Notes: generated by a model from the letters alone, not told the origin. Shown: positions 43,818 to 53,532, counted from the first letter of the stretch. The stretch: 64,000 nt of DNA from CAILZL01 sp035548495 (GCA_035548495.1 DASZSV010000003.1:1-64000); one strand, 5' to 3'. Made by a program: numbers and translations.

Positions 43818-45755
43818 ATGCGGTTTTGCAAAACGGTCGATGTCATTGTAGTCGGTGGCGGCCATGCCGGCACAGAGGCTGCGTTGGCCGCAGCACGCAT
43901 GGGCATGCAAACCTTGCTGCTGACTCAAAGCATCGAGACCCTGGGACAAATGAGCTGCAATCCGGCCATCGGCGGCATTGGCAAAGGTCACCTGGTCAAG
44001 GAAATAGATGCGCTTGGCGGCGCGATGGCAATGGTAACGGATCGGGCCGGAATTCAGTTTCGTACGCTCAATGCAAGCAAGGGAGCGGCAGTGCGTGCCA
44101 CGCGCGCGCAGGCAGACCGTCAGCTTTACAAACTGGCGGTAAGAAAAATGCTGGAAAACCAGCCCAATTTGCAGTTGTTTCAACAAGAAGTCGCTGACCT
44201 CATCGTGGAACAAGACACGGTGAAAGGTGTGATCACACAAGCGGGCATCCAGTTCCAGGCACCGTGTGTGGTATTGACGGTTGGGACTTTTCTTGCAGGG
44301 AAAATCCACATCGGTCTTGAAAATCATCAAGGTGGCCGGGCTGGCGATCCGCCTTCCAACCGGTTGGCGGCAAGACTACGCGAATTGCCCCTGCGCGTGG
44401 GACGTCTCAAGACAGGCACACCGCCGCGCATTGATGGACGCAGCATTGATTACAGTGAATTAATCCGCCAGCCTGGCGATGAGCCTGTACCGGTGTTTTC
44501 CTATCTCGGTCGCCGTAGTGATCATCCACAGCAATTGCCGTGCTACATCACGCACACCAACGAACGCACACACGAAATCATTCGTGCGGGTACGGATCGT
44601 TCACCATTGTATACGGGTGTAATTGAAGGCATCGGTCCGCGCTACTGTCCTTCCATTGAAGACAAAGTAGTGCGTTTCGCGGACAAGGCATCGCATCAAG
44701 TATTCATCGAACCGGAAGGATTAAACACACGCGAAATTTATCCCAACGGCATTTCAACCAGTTTGCCATTTGATGTTCAAGTTGAGCTGGTACGCTCCAT
44801 CAAGGGCTTTGAAAATGCGCATATCACGCGTCCCGGCTATGCCATTGAATACGACTATTTTGATCCGCGTGATTTGCAATACAGTCTTGAAACCAGACAC
44901 ATCAAGGGCCTGTTTTTCGCGGGTCAAATCAACGGCACCACTGGATATGAAGAAGCTGCGGCGCAGGGATTGCTGGCAGGCATCAATGCTGCACGCAAAG
45001 CACAGCAACGCAATGCCTGGCATCCAAGGCGCGATGAAGCCTATCTCGGTGTGTTGATTGATGATCTGATTACACGGGGCACCAGTGAGCCGTACCGCAT
45101 GTTTACCAGCCGGGCGGAATACCGGCTGTTGTTGCGTGAAGACAATGCAGACAGCCGTCTGACCCCGGTTGGACGCGAGATGGGCTTGGTCAATGACCAG
45201 CGTTGGCGCTTCTTCGAAGCCAAGCGCGAAGCTGTGGAACGAGAGTGGCTCCGTCTCCGCGACAAGGTTGTTCATCCGCATCAACTTGATGATGCACAAC
45301 AAGTCGCTTTACTCGGCAGTGCGTTAACCCGTGAAGTGCGTGCGTTAGACCTGCTGCGCCGCCCCGAAGTGAGTTATCCGGCGTTGACCGAAATCGCGGT
45401 GGTAGGCAAGCCGGAGTTACTTGATGACGAGCGGCTTGCGGATCAGATTGCAATGCAACTGGATGTGCGCGCCAAGTACGATGGTTACATTGTCCGGCAA
45501 ACCACGGAAATCGAGCGTCAGCGGCGCCATCAGGAAACACCATTGCCTGCTGATATGGACTTCAGCATGATTAAAGGATTGTCCACTGAAGTAAGGCAGC
45601 GGCTTAATGAAGCACGACCGGTGTCTGTGGGACAAGCGGCTCGTGTTCCAGGTGTCACACCTGCTGCCATTTCGTTGCTGCTGGTACATCTGAAGCGTCT
45701 GCGGTCGCTCACGTCGGGAACACCTGCCGGCGACGTTGTCAGTGCTTCACGCTAA
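43818..45755 (+). CDS. mnmG: tRNA uridine-5-carboxymethylaminomethyl synthesis enzyme MnmG
   Basis: 645 residues. FAD-binding motif VIVVGGGHAGTEAALAAARMG, the CNPAIGGIGKGHLVKEIDALGG and TPPRIDGRSI segments, YCPSIEDKVVRF, GQINGTTGYEEAAAQGL and a helical C-terminal domain binding MnmE (YDGYIVRQTTEIERQRRHQE). It carries out the modification of U34 with MnmE. No rsmG or parAB follows, unlike many Proteobacteria. Confidence 0.97.
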   Translation: MRFCKTVDVIVVGGGHAGTEAALAAARMGMQTLLLTQSIETLGQMSCNPAIGGIGKGHLVKEIDALGGAMAMVTDRAGIQFRTLNASKGAAVRATRAQADRQLYKLAVRKMLENQPNLQLFQQEVADLIVEQDTVKGVITQAGIQFQAPCVVLTVGTFLAGKIHIGLENHQGGRAGDPPSNRLAARLRELPLRVGRLKTGTPPRIDGRSIDYSELIRQPGDEPVPVFSYLGRRSDHPQQLPCYITHTNERTHEIIRAGTDRSPLYTGVIEGIGPRYCPSIEDKVVRFADKASHQVFIEPEGLNTREIYPNGISTSLPFDVQVELVRSIKGFENAHITRPGYAIEYDYFDPRDLQYSLETRHIKGLFFAGQINGTTGYEEAAAQGLLAGINAARKAQQRNAWHPRRDEAYLGVLIDDLITRGTSEPYRMFTSRAEYRLLLREDNADSRLTPVGREMGLVNDQRWRFFEAKREAVEREWLRLRDKVVHPHQLDDAQQVALLGSALTREVRALDLLRRPEVSYPALTEIAVVGKPELLDDERLADQIAMQLDVRAKYDGYIVRQTTEIERQRRHQETPLPADMDFSMIKGLSTEVRQRLNEARPVSVGQAARVPGVTPAAISLLLVHLKRLRSLTSGTPAGDVVSASR

Positions 45756-45878
45756 AGGCTCGTAGTGTGCCGCGGCTTATGTCGGATGTTCGTTATTATC
45801 TTGTGACTATGATCATCGTTTGTGTCCGTCAAAACGGATAACGTAATACCGTCTTCCAAACTTTGACAATTTCATCCC

Positions 45879-46163
45879 ATGACGTGGTTTCTCGTGTTTG
45901 CTACTGCAGTAATAGGCACCTACCTGTGGTTGCAGTTTCGCAATCGACAGCGAGAGTTGCGCAGTCCCACTGCGGCGCATCGCCTGGGTGTCAAGCATAT
46001 TGGTCAGGCACTGGTGCTGGAGAATCCGATCAGCAACGGTACTGGCAGCATACGATTGGGGAACCGTCAGTGGCAGGTTCGCGGACCTGATCTTCCCGCA
46101 GGTGTTCGCGTCAGGGTCACCGGTGTTGATGGTGCGGTGCTGTTGATAGACCGCACCGCTTGA
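45879..46163 (+). CDS. NfeD-like C-terminal domain protein
   Basis: 94 residues: one N-terminal membrane helix (MTWFLVFATAVIGTYLWLQF) and an OB-like NfeD C-terminal domain (GQALVLENPISNGTGSIRLG, WQVRGPDLPAGVRVRVTGVDG). NfeD proteins usually work with stomatin/prohibitin homologues in membrane organisation, but no stomatin gene is adjacent. Solitary. Confidence 0.82.
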   Translation: MTWFLVFATAVIGTYLWLQFRNRQRELRSPTAAHRLGVKHIGQALVLENPISNGTGSIRLGNRQWQVRGPDLPAGVRVRVTGVDGAVLLIDRTA

Positions 46164-46216
46164 TCGCTGCTTGCTGATCAATTCATAATTCAAACAATCA
46201 TCGGCCTGTCAGACAT

Positions 46217-46239
46217 GCGCCAATGATTCACCTTGGCGC
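46217..46239. repeat. Hairpin between nfeD-like gene and gltA
   Basis: GCGCCAA-TGATTCACC-TTGGCGC, a 7-bp perfect stem with a 9-base loop, about 53 bases after the NfeD-like gene. No T-tract. Further down, CTTTGA-N8-TCAAAG (46301-46320) contains a TTGACA and may belong to the gltA promoter or an operator. Confidence 0.4.
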
Positions 46240-46398
46240 GTAAGCAATGTGCCCATACACAAATTTGGGGCAAACCGGCAACTGAGGTGCCAGCCGCCAC
46301 TTTGACAAACTGTTCAAAGTGCTTGATTCAAAATGCTACACATGTAACCCTCGCGGTTCGCTGCGACGCTTGTGTCACTATCCGCAGGACCCAGACTC

Positions 46399-47697
46399 AT
46401 GACTGAAAAGAAATTCGAGCTCACCAATCTCGCTACCGGCAAAAAATCCCTGCTTGACGTCAAGAGTCCGACGTTGGGTCCGGAAGTCATCAGCATCTCT
46501 TCACTTGCCAAGGATCATGAAATTTATTCTTTTGATCCCGGCTTTCTGTCAACGGCTTCCTGCGAAAGCAAGATTACTTACATTGATGGTGAGCAGGGAA
46601 TACTTCTGCATCGTGGCATTCCCATTGAACAGCTGGCCGAAAAGAGCAGCTTTCTTGAAGTGGCTTATTTACTGATCAATGGCGAACTGCCTTCCGCACA
46701 AGGTTTGCAGGAATTCAGCCACTCCATCCAGTACCACACCATGTTGAATGAGTCGCTATTGCGTTTCTTCAACGGGTTTCACGTCAATGCGCATCCCATG
46801 GCGATGTTGTCCGGTGTTGTAGCGTCAATGGCCGCGTTCTATCACGATTCAATGGATATCCATAATCCGCGGCATCGTGAAATTTTTGCCCATCGTATCA
46901 TCGCCAAGATGCCGACCATTGCAGCAGCGGCCTACAAACACTCACTGGGTCAGCCTTTCGTTTATCCACGCAATGATCTGGATTACTGTTCCAACTTGCT
47001 CAACATGTTTTTCTCGGTACCCTGTGAAGCTTACCAAGTTGATCCCGTGGGCGCGCAAGCGCTGGACTTGCTGTTCATTCTGCACGCCGATCATGAGCAA
47101 AATGCAAGCACTTCCACGGTGCGGTTGGCCGGCAGCACGGGCACCAATCCATATGCGGCGATTTCAGCGGGTATTTCAGCGCTGTGGGGCCCGGCGCACG
47201 GTGGCGCAAATGAAGCAGTGCTCGCGATGCTCGAGCAGATTGGCACTGTTGACAACATCACCAAGTATGTCGCCAAAGCCAAGGACAAAAACGACAGCTT
47301 CCGGTTGATGGGTTTTGGACATCGTGTTTACAAACACTTTGATCCGCGCGCGACCATCATTCGCGGCATGTGCCACAAAGTGCTGGCCAAGCTTGGCAAG
47401 TCAGACAATCCGCTGTTTGAACTGGCATTGCGCCTTGAAGAAATCGCACTCAAGGATGAATACTTTGTAGAACGCAAGCTGTATCCCAATGTCGATTTTT
47501 ACTCCGGCATCATTTACAGCGCATTGGGCATTCCACGCTCCATGTTCACGGTCATGTTTGCGTTGGCACGCTCCGTGGGCTGGGTGGCGCATTGGCAGGA
47601 AATGATTTCCGATCCAGCCATGAAAATCGGACGTCCTCGTCAGTTGTATACCGGACCGGCACGTCGTGACTACGTGGAAATTTCCAAACGCAGTTAA
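46399..47697 (+). CDS. gltA: Citrate synthase
   Basis: 432 residues from ATG 46399. Type II (hexameric, NADH-sensitive) Gram-negative citrate synthase by its N-terminal domain (FELTNLATGKKSLLDVKSPTL; quoted in part). Catalytic and binding residues: H in LWGPAHGGANEAVL, MGFGHRVYKHFDPRA, D in VDFYSGIIYSALGIP, and R in GRPRQLYTGP. It condenses oxaloacetate and acetyl-CoA at the entry to the TCA cycle. AGGA lies ten bases before the start. A leader of about 235 bases precedes it, with two inverted repeats. Confidence 0.98.
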   Translation: MTEKKFELTNLATGKKSLLDVKSPTLGPEVISISSLAKDHEIYSFDPGFLSTASCESKITYIDGEQGILLHRGIPIEQLAEKSSFLEVAYLLINGELPSAQGLQEFSHSIQYHTMLNESLLRFFNGFHVNAHPMAMLSGVVASMAAFYHDSMDIHNPRHREIFAHRIIAKMPTIAAAAYKHSLGQPFVYPRNDLDYCSNLLNMFFSVPCEAYQVDPVGAQALDLLFILHADHEQNASTSTVRLAGSTGTNPYAAISAGISALWGPAHGGANEAVLAMLEQIGTVDNITKYVAKAKDKNDSFRLMGFGHRVYKHFDPRATIIRGMCHKVLAKLGKSDNPLFELALRLEEIALKDEYFVERKLYPNVDFYSGIIYSALGIPRSMFTVMFALARSVGWVAHWQEMISDPAMKIGRPRQLYTGPARRDYVEISKRS

Positions 47698-47709
47698 GAA
47701 CAAAAGGCA

Positions 47710-48315
47710 TTACTGCCGCATCAACGTTTCAAGTTCGGCGATGGAAGCGCGTTGCATCGGTCGACTGTCCACCGGACTGAGTGGTGACTGGCGGATTCCA
47801 TCTTCGGGAAGCACAACGATTTCCACTGCATGACGGCCAGCGATGAATTTGAAACTGGGATAGCTGATGTAGCGATCACTGTCGTAACGTAATTTCTTTT
47901 CTCCATGGTCATGAGCAATGCCGCGTTCGGACAATTTCAACGAGATGCGTTCGGCATGATCGGCAAATATGTGCACGTTGATATCAGAGTGAGCCGTGGC
48001 AGTGCCGCTGAGTACTGAGCCTACCAGTCGCGGCTGGAATTCCTGAAACATCTGCATGAGTCTTAATGCGCTGTGTCGCAGTGAAGACAACTGGTTATCA
48101 TGTTGTGCGTTGAACAGTCGCTGGCGCAACTGCAAGGCCGTTTCTATTTCAGCGTTCTTTGGCAGGATGGTGTTGTCATTGACCCCCAGACGTTCTGCAG
48201 CTTTGCGCTTCGCCAGCAGAAAATCCTTCACACCCTGTTCCAGCATGATGCGCGCAGCTTCATCAGCAATCGCCTGACGCAGGTGTTCACTGCGTTGTTG
48301 AGCACGTCGGGTCAT
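47710..48315 (-). CDS. Nucleotidyltransferase-like protein of unknown function
   Basis: 201 residues. An N-terminal helical region (RAQQRSEHLRQAIADEAARIM; quoted in part) leads to a nucleotidyltransferase-like core: LVGSVLSGTATAHSDINVHIF resembles the GS-x9-DxD site with N in place of the second D, and YSISYPSF/VEIVVLPED could hold the third acidic residue. I know homologues only as conserved hypothetical proteins in Gammaproteobacteria. It follows mrcA after nine bases, so it is co-transcribed with it, and converges on gltA. Confidence 0.75.
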   Translation of the reverse strand: MTRRAQQRSEHLRQAIADEAARIMLEQGVKDFLLAKRKAAERLGVNDNTILPKNAEIETALQLRQRLFNAQHDNQLSSLRHSALRLMQMFQEFQPRLVGSVLSGTATAHSDINVHIFADHAERISLKLSERGIAHDHGEKKLRYDSDRYISYPSFKFIAGRHAVEIVVLPEDGIRQSPLSPVDSRPMQRASIAELETLMRQ

Positions 48316-48324
48316 GTGGTTCCC

Positions 48325-50844
48325 TCAAAACAGTCCGGTGCCGTTGTTGTCCGTGTTTTCATTGGAATTATCCGCAGGCTCATTCTCCGGAAGATGCTCG
48401 CGCATGAAGTATTCAAAAATGCCGTCTTTCGAACCCGCTGGCGCAATCTTTCCTGTATCGGCGAGGATTCGCATGCTGACAATGTCGGGCGGCTGCGGCA
48501 GCGAATGTTCCGGCATGCCTTGCAACGCCGCCTGCATGAAGTAAATCCATATCGGCAACGCAGTGCGACCGCCTTCTTCTCGTTCACCAAGACTGCGTTC
48601 CTGATCAAATCCAAGCCATGCAGCGCCGACCACATCGCTGTTGAATCCCACGAACCATGCGTCACGACGATCATTCGTTGTTCCGGTCTTTCCGGCAACA
48701 TCACGACGATGCAGAATTCTTGCGCGTGTTGCCGTGCCGCGGCGAATGACATCCTTCATCATGTCCGTAATCAGAAAGTCATTGGCTTTTGAAATCTCGC
48801 GCGGTGCAAACTTGCGGCCATAAGTGATCGATGTCTGGCGGAATTCTGCATCAGCTGGTGTGTTCGCATTCAAATCCTTGTCATCTGGTGCAACCAGCGT
48901 GGTGTTGTTGTCCTGATTTTCGACTTCCGTCCGTACGGTATTCTTCTCCTGCTCCGTTGCCACTGCCTCAGAGGTGCTGAGGCACGGATCGCAGGCCATG
49001 GCCGGATCAGCGCTATAAACAACTCCACCATCGCCGGTAACAACACGTTCAAGCAAGTAAGGTTCCACTCGCATGCCGCCGTTGGCGAAAACCGCATAAC
49101 CGCGCGCCATTTCCAGCGGTGTTACCTGGGTAGCACCCAGCGCCAGTGACAGGTTCTGCGGCAGTTCAGCAGGCGTGAAGCCGAATCGCTGTATGTAATC
49201 TGTGGCGTACTGAGTGCCAATGTTGCTGAGCAGCCGGATCGACACCAGGTTGCGTGACCGCACCAGTGCTTCTCGCATGCGCATGGGACCGAGGAAATTC
49301 TTGTTGGTATTCTGAGGCCGCCACGGACCTGCATGAGTGCCGTCGTCCTCAACGACCAGTGGTGCATCATTGATCAACGACGCCGGTGTGAATCCATAAT
49401 CCAGCGCTGCGGAATACAGGAATGGTTTGAATGACGAACCCGGTTGACGTCTCGCTTGTACCGCGCGATTGAAAGTGCTGACACTGTAGTCAAATCCGCC
49501 GACCAAAGCCGCAATGGCGCCATCGTCCGGATCCAGCCCCACGAAGGCCGCTTGTGCTGCGGGTAGTTGCATCAGGCGCCAGGTGTTGTTGGTCTGTTGG
49601 GCAACATAGACCAGATCACCGACGGTTAAAACATCGCTGGGCTTTTCGGGAGCGCTGCCTAAAGTTTTTTCGTCGATGTAGCGACGTGCCCACTTCATGT
49701 TGGCCAGGGGAATGTCAACCATTCCGTCATCACGAGTATAGACTTGAGCTGATTGCAAGCTGACCTTTACAACCAACGCAGGTTCGAGACCGCCTACAAC
49801 ATCGTATGATCGCACCACTGCCGACCAGTCCCGTTCGCTGCTGTCCTTGCGCAATTGATAATGTTTGACGGCACCGCGATATCCATGGCGCGAATCGTAT
49901 TGGAGCAAAGCCAGACGCACGCCATTTTGTGCTGCTTGTTGCAGGCGGCTATCTACCGTGGTGAAGGCCGAAAAGTTGTCGGTATAAATCCGTTCACCGA
50001 AACGAGCCTCCAGTTCCTGCCGCGCCATTTCAGCAACATAAGGCGCATCAATATCAATCGCGGCGCCATGAAGAAGTGATTCCACCGGCGCGTTGTTTGC
50101 CTCTTTTTCTTGCTGCGCTGATATGAAGTCCAGTTCCCGCATGCGCCGCAACACATATGTGCGTCGCTGTTTCGCAGCGAGCGGATTGGCAACAGGATTA
50201 TCGCGTGAAGGTGCGCGTGGTAAACCCGCAAGCAATGCAGTTTCCGGCAAAGTCAGGTCATCGACGGTCTTGCCGAAATACACTTCGGCCGCAGCGCCAA
50301 CACCGTAAGCACGCTGTCCCAGAAATATCTTGTTCAGATACAGCGCAAGGATTTCGTTTTTGGAAAATTCGTGTTCGATGCGCCACGCACTGATGATCTC
50401 CAGCATCTTGCGTCGATAACTCCGTTCCGGCGAAAGAAACATGTTGCGCGCCAGTTGCATGGTGATGGTGCCGCCGCCTTCACGCTTGGAACCGGTGGTT
50501 ACGTTCACCAGCACCGCACGTATCAAACCTGGATAATCGACGCCATTGTGCTCATAAAAGCGATCGTCCTCTGCGGCGAGAAACGCATTGATCACCTGCT
50601 TTGGATAGTTCTCGAAATTCAGCGGAATTCTTCGTTGTTCGCCGATTTGAGCGATGAGTTTTCCATCGCGCGAATAAATGCGTAACGGAACTTGCAAATG
50701 GACATCCCGCAATGAGGCGACGTCCGGAATCTGCGGACGCAGATACTGGGTGGCACCGGCTATCGCCAGCAACAGCCCGCCGGAAATCAGTACCAAGGCG
50801 GCAAAAATCCAGCGAAATAGCCGCCAAACATGAGGTTTCGTCAC
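48325..50844 (-). CDS. mrcA: Penicillin-binding protein 1A
   Basis: 839 residues from GTG 50844 (MTKPHVWRLFRWIF); AGGAAG lies eight bases upstream, while ATG 50889 overlaps a likely -10 element. Membrane anchor (about 11-32), glycosyltransferase GT51 (AAEDDRFYEHNGVDYPG, GGTITMQLARNMF, YLNKIFLGQRAYG), OB-type insert, and transpeptidase with SSFK (in RQPGSSFKPFL), SRN and GKTGTTND. It polymerises and cross-links peptidoglycan. Divergent from pilM, the usual ponA-pilM arrangement in gammaproteobacteria, and co-transcribed with the downstream nucleotidyltransferase-like gene. Confidence 0.97.
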   Translation of the reverse strand: MTKPHVWRLFRWIFAALVLISGGLLLAIAGATQYLRPQIPDVASLRDVHLQVPLRIYSRDGKLIAQIGEQRRIPLNFENYPKQVINAFLAAEDDRFYEHNGVDYPGLIRAVLVNVTTGSKREGGGTITMQLARNMFLSPERSYRRKMLEIISAWRIEHEFSKNEILALYLNKIFLGQRAYGVGAAAEVYFGKTVDDLTLPETALLAGLPRAPSRDNPVANPLAAKQRRTYVLRRMRELDFISAQQEKEANNAPVESLLHGAAIDIDAPYVAEMARQELEARFGERIYTDNFSAFTTVDSRLQQAAQNGVRLALLQYDSRHGYRGAVKHYQLRKDSSERDWSAVVRSYDVVGGLEPALVVKVSLQSAQVYTRDDGMVDIPLANMKWARRYIDEKTLGSAPEKPSDVLTVGDLVYVAQQTNNTWRLMQLPAAQAAFVGLDPDDGAIAALVGGFDYSVSTFNRAVQARRQPGSSFKPFLYSAALDYGFTPASLINDAPLVVEDDGTHAGPWRPQNTNKNFLGPMRMREALVRSRNLVSIRLLSNIGTQYATDYIQRFGFTPAELPQNLSLALGATQVTPLEMARGYAVFANGGMRVEPYLLERVVTGDGGVVYSADPAMACDPCLSTSEAVATEQEKNTVRTEVENQDNNTTLVAPDDKDLNANTPADAEFRQTSITYGRKFAPREISKANDFLITDMMKDVIRRGTATRARILHRRDVAGKTGTTNDRRDAWFVGFNSDVVGAAWLGFDQERSLGEREEGGRTALPIWIYFMQAALQGMPEHSLPQPPDIVSMRILADTGKIAPAGSKDGIFEYFMREHLPENEPADNSNENTDNNGTGLF

Positions 50845-51176
50845 AGAAATACTTCCTAAGTACTTGCTGATATGGGAATTACCGTGCATATTACGATCAT
50901 CAGCTTCGTACAAAAATCAATTGTGGCTGAACTACCCGGATTGTACAGGCCGATGAGCAATCGCTGGTCGAATCGTCACAGACGGTCGATTGACAAGGCT
51001 TATGTTGGGTCGTTTCGGGGTGTTTTTACTCGAAAATGTGCGCGCTATACCATGAAAACGCTAAGTTTCGTGAGCATTCTCACATTCAACGTAATGCACC
51101 CAGCGATAAAGTGCCCACACTTTTCGCGCCGCGTAAAGCCGCGATCTTTGACTGGTCACTTTAAAGGGAACGTAGT
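50845..51176. promoter_or_regulatory. Divergent mrcA / pilM regulatory region
   Basis: 332 bases without a gene. Minus-strand candidate for mrcA: -10 TAATAT (50893-50888) with a weak TTTTTG 17 bases upstream, about 40 bases before GTG 50844. Plus-strand candidate for pilM: TTTTAC (51024-51029), 16 bases, TATACC (51046-51051). The short palindrome GTGAG-CATT-CTCAC lies at 51070-51083. Nothing else stands out. Confidence 0.4.
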
Positions 51177-52238
51177 GTGTTTTTAAAGCCAAGAGCCAAA
51201 CCCCTTATCGGGCTTGACATAACCACCTCCTCCGTCAAGCTCATTGAGTTGAGCATGAGTGGCGGTCAATACCGCGTTGAATCCTATGCAGCAGAGCCAA
51301 CGCCGCCGAATTCAATTAATGAAAAGGCCATAGTCGATGCCAATCTGGTCGGTGAGGCCATCAAGCAGGCGGTGAAGCGTTCGGGTGCGCGTGCCAAAGA
51401 AGCGGCTATTGCGATCAGCGGTGATGCTGCGATTACCAAGGTTATCCAGATGCCTCGTTCACTGTCCGAAAATGAACTGGAGGCGCAGGTCGAGATGCAG
51501 GCAGATCAGTACATCCCGTTTCCAATGGAGGAAGTCAGTTTTGACTTCGAGGTCATCGGTCCGTCAGAAAAAGAAGCAGATATGCTGGACGTATTACTGG
51601 TTGCAACGCGCAGCGAGAATGTTGAACAACGAGTGGCAGCATGTGCCGCTGCAGGGTTAACCGCCAAGGTGGTCGACGTTGAAGCTTTTGCGCTGGAAAA
51701 CGCCTGCCGGTTGCTGACACATCAAATGCCTGATGGCGGATTTGAACGCGTGATCGCTGTCGTTGACTTTGGTGCGAGCAGCACAACGTTCAGTGTGTTG
51801 CGCGATTTGCGGGTTATTTACACCCGCGACTTCGCCTTCGGCGGACAACAGTTGACTGAAGAAATCATGCGCACTTACGGTATGAGCATGGACGAAGCGG
51901 GACGGGCGAAGAAAGAAGGCAATCTGCCTGCCAATTATCAGACAGAAGTGCTGGATCCTTTCATCGACGACATGTGCCAGCAAGTCAGCCGCTCATTGCA
52001 ATTCTTCCTGGCATCAGGTGCGGCGCGCGAACAACCGGAGCAGATTCTCATTTGCGGCGGATGCGCCAACATTCCGGGAGTTGCCGAAGTAATAGCCAGT
52101 CGAGTGGGCATTGCTGCGGAACGTGGTGACCCGCTTGGTCAAATGAAGATCAGTACCCGCGCCAAGAACCAGAATGTAAAGAAAGATGCGACTGCGTTGC
52201 TCACTGCGTGCGGGCTCGCGTTAAGGAGCTTCGACTAA
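51177..52238 (+). CDS. pilM: Type IV pilus inner-membrane platform protein PilM
   Basis: 353 residues from GTG 51177, with AAAGGGAA about seven bases upstream. Actin/FtsA-like ATP-binding fold: LIGLDITTSSVKLIEL, ISGDAAITKVIQMP, VVDFGASSTTF (phosphate loop), ICGGCANIPGVAEVI (adenosine loop). It is cytosolic, binds the N-terminus of PilN and links the motor region to the PilNOP alignment complex. First gene of pilMNOPQ. Confidence 0.96.
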   Translation: MFLKPRAKPLIGLDITTSSVKLIELSMSGGQYRVESYAAEPTPPNSINEKAIVDANLVGEAIKQAVKRSGARAKEAAIAISGDAAITKVIQMPRSLSENELEAQVEMQADQYIPFPMEEVSFDFEVIGPSEKEADMLDVLLVATRSENVEQRVAACAAAGLTAKVVDVEAFALENACRLLTHQMPDGGFERVIAVVDFGASSTTFSVLRDLRVIYTRDFAFGGQQLTEEIMRTYGMSMDEAGRAKKEGNLPANYQTEVLDPFIDDMCQQVSRSLQFFLASGAAREQPEQILICGGCANIPGVAEVIASRVGIAAERGDPLGQMKISTRAKNQNVKKDATALLTACGLALRSFD

Positions 52239-52239
52239 C

Positions 52240-52872
52240 ATGCCACGTATAAATCTGCTCCCCTGGCGCGATCTGGAGCGCAAACGCAAACGCCAGGAAT
52301 TCATGTTTGCCGCGGCAGGTGCCGTGGTTGTTGCATTGCTGGCGGGATTGCTGGTCCGCATGCAATACAGCGCGGCAATTGATCATCAGAATGAACGTAA
52401 CCAGTATCTTGATGGGCAAATCCAGATTCTTAACAATCAGATTGCCGAAATCTTGGACCTTGAAAAACAGAAGCAGCGTTTGAAGGAAAGAATTGAGGTC
52501 ATTCAGAAACTTCAGAGCAGCCGTCCGGAAGCCGTTCATCTGTTTGACCAACTGGTCAAACTGCTGCCTGATGGTGTTTATCTGACTTCAGTCAAACAAA
52601 CCGACCGGCGCATCCAGATCAAGGGCGTTGCCGAGTCCAGCACGCGCGTGTCAGCGTTCATGCGAAACATTGATGGCTCCGAATGGTTGAAAGATCCATC
52701 GCTGGAAATCATCGAAACCAAGGGCAGTGGAGATTCAGGATCCAATTTCACGCTGTATGCGAATCAGGTTAACAAGGATGAAAACTCCGATGACAAATCG
52801 CCAAAAGCGAAACCTGGCCCAAGAAAAATCGCATTGGTTATCAAGCGTGCTAATCACAAGGAGCCTGCCTGA
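52240..52872 (+). CDS. pilN: Type IV pilus alignment protein PilN
   Basis: 210 residues. The conserved cytosolic tag INLLPWRDLERKRKRQEF binds PilM; one membrane helix (FAAAGAVVVALLAGLLV) is followed by a coiled coil and a ferredoxin-like periplasmic domain (LFDQLVKLLPDGVYLTSVKQ). ATG 52240 follows the pilM stop by one base. The C-terminal end is longer and more basic than usual (KSPKAKPGPRKIALVIKRAN). Confidence 0.95.
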   Translation: MPRINLLPWRDLERKRKRQEFMFAAAGAVVVALLAGLLVRMQYSAAIDHQNERNQYLDGQIQILNNQIAEILDLEKQKQRLKERIEVIQKLQSSRPEAVHLFDQLVKLLPDGVYLTSVKQTDRRIQIKGVAESSTRVSAFMRNIDGSEWLKDPSLEIIETKGSGDSGSNFTLYANQVNKDENSDDKSPKAKPGPRKIALVIKRANHKEPA

Positions 52873-53516
52873 TGGACAAAATACTTGAACAATTACGACA
52901 GCTCGATCCGAATGATCCTGGCCGTTGGCCGTTGCCCTTCCGTCTTGCGGCGGTCGTGTTGATCTTTGTGATCGCCACCGGATTTAGTGCTTATTTCCTG
53001 GCGTATCAGGACGAACAGCCCGTGCTGGATCAGGCGCGTGCAAAAGAACAGACATTGCTCGACACGTTGAAGCAGAAGGCAGGAAAGGCGGCCAATCTTG
53101 ATGCGTACAAAGCGCAACTAAAGGAAATGGAACGATCATTTGGTGCAATGTTGCGCCAGCTGCCCAACAAGACAGAAGTCCCCAACTTGCTGGTGGATAT
53201 TTCTCAAACGGGGTTGGCTGCGGGTCTGGATGAAAAACTCTTTCAGCCAGGTCAGGAAATCAAGAAGGATTTTTATGCCGAGCTTCCCATCAAGATTCGT
53301 CTTACCGGTGGATACCATGCCATTGGAACCTTCGTCAGTGGTATTGCGGCGCTGCCGCGCATCGTAACGATCCATGATGTGCAGATTGAGCCTGCTGGCG
53401 GCAAGGGTTCGTATGATCAGCTTCAGTTTGATCTGGTAGCAAAGACCTATCGCTATCTTGATGAAGAAGAACAGGCGGCGGCCGGACGCGGAAAACAAAA
53501 AGGCCGCGCCAAGTAA
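52872..53516 (+). CDS. pilO: Type IV pilus alignment protein PilO
   Basis: 214 residues. Cytosolic start (LRQLDPNDPGRWPLPFR), one membrane helix (AAVVLIFVIATGFSAYFLAY; quoted in part), coiled coil, then the PilO domain (MLRQLPNKTEVPNLLVDISQ, YHAIGTFVSGIAALPRIVTI). It pairs with PilN. Its ATG overlaps the pilN stop by one base (TGATG). Confidence 0.95.
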   Translation: MDKILEQLRQLDPNDPGRWPLPFRLAAVVLIFVIATGFSAYFLAYQDEQPVLDQARAKEQTLLDTLKQKAGKAANLDAYKAQLKEMERSFGAMLRQLPNKTEVPNLLVDISQTGLAAGLDEKLFQPGQEIKKDFYAELPIKIRLTGGYHAIGTFVSGIAALPRIVTIHDVQIEPAGGKGSYDQLQFDLVAKTYRYLDEEEQAAAGRGKQKGRAK

Positions 53517-53532
53517 GGTAAAGGGTTAGAAA

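Noticed and set aside
50990..51018. TTGACA upstream of pilM as a -35 element
   Set aside because: No acceptable -10 sequence occurs 15-19 bases downstream.
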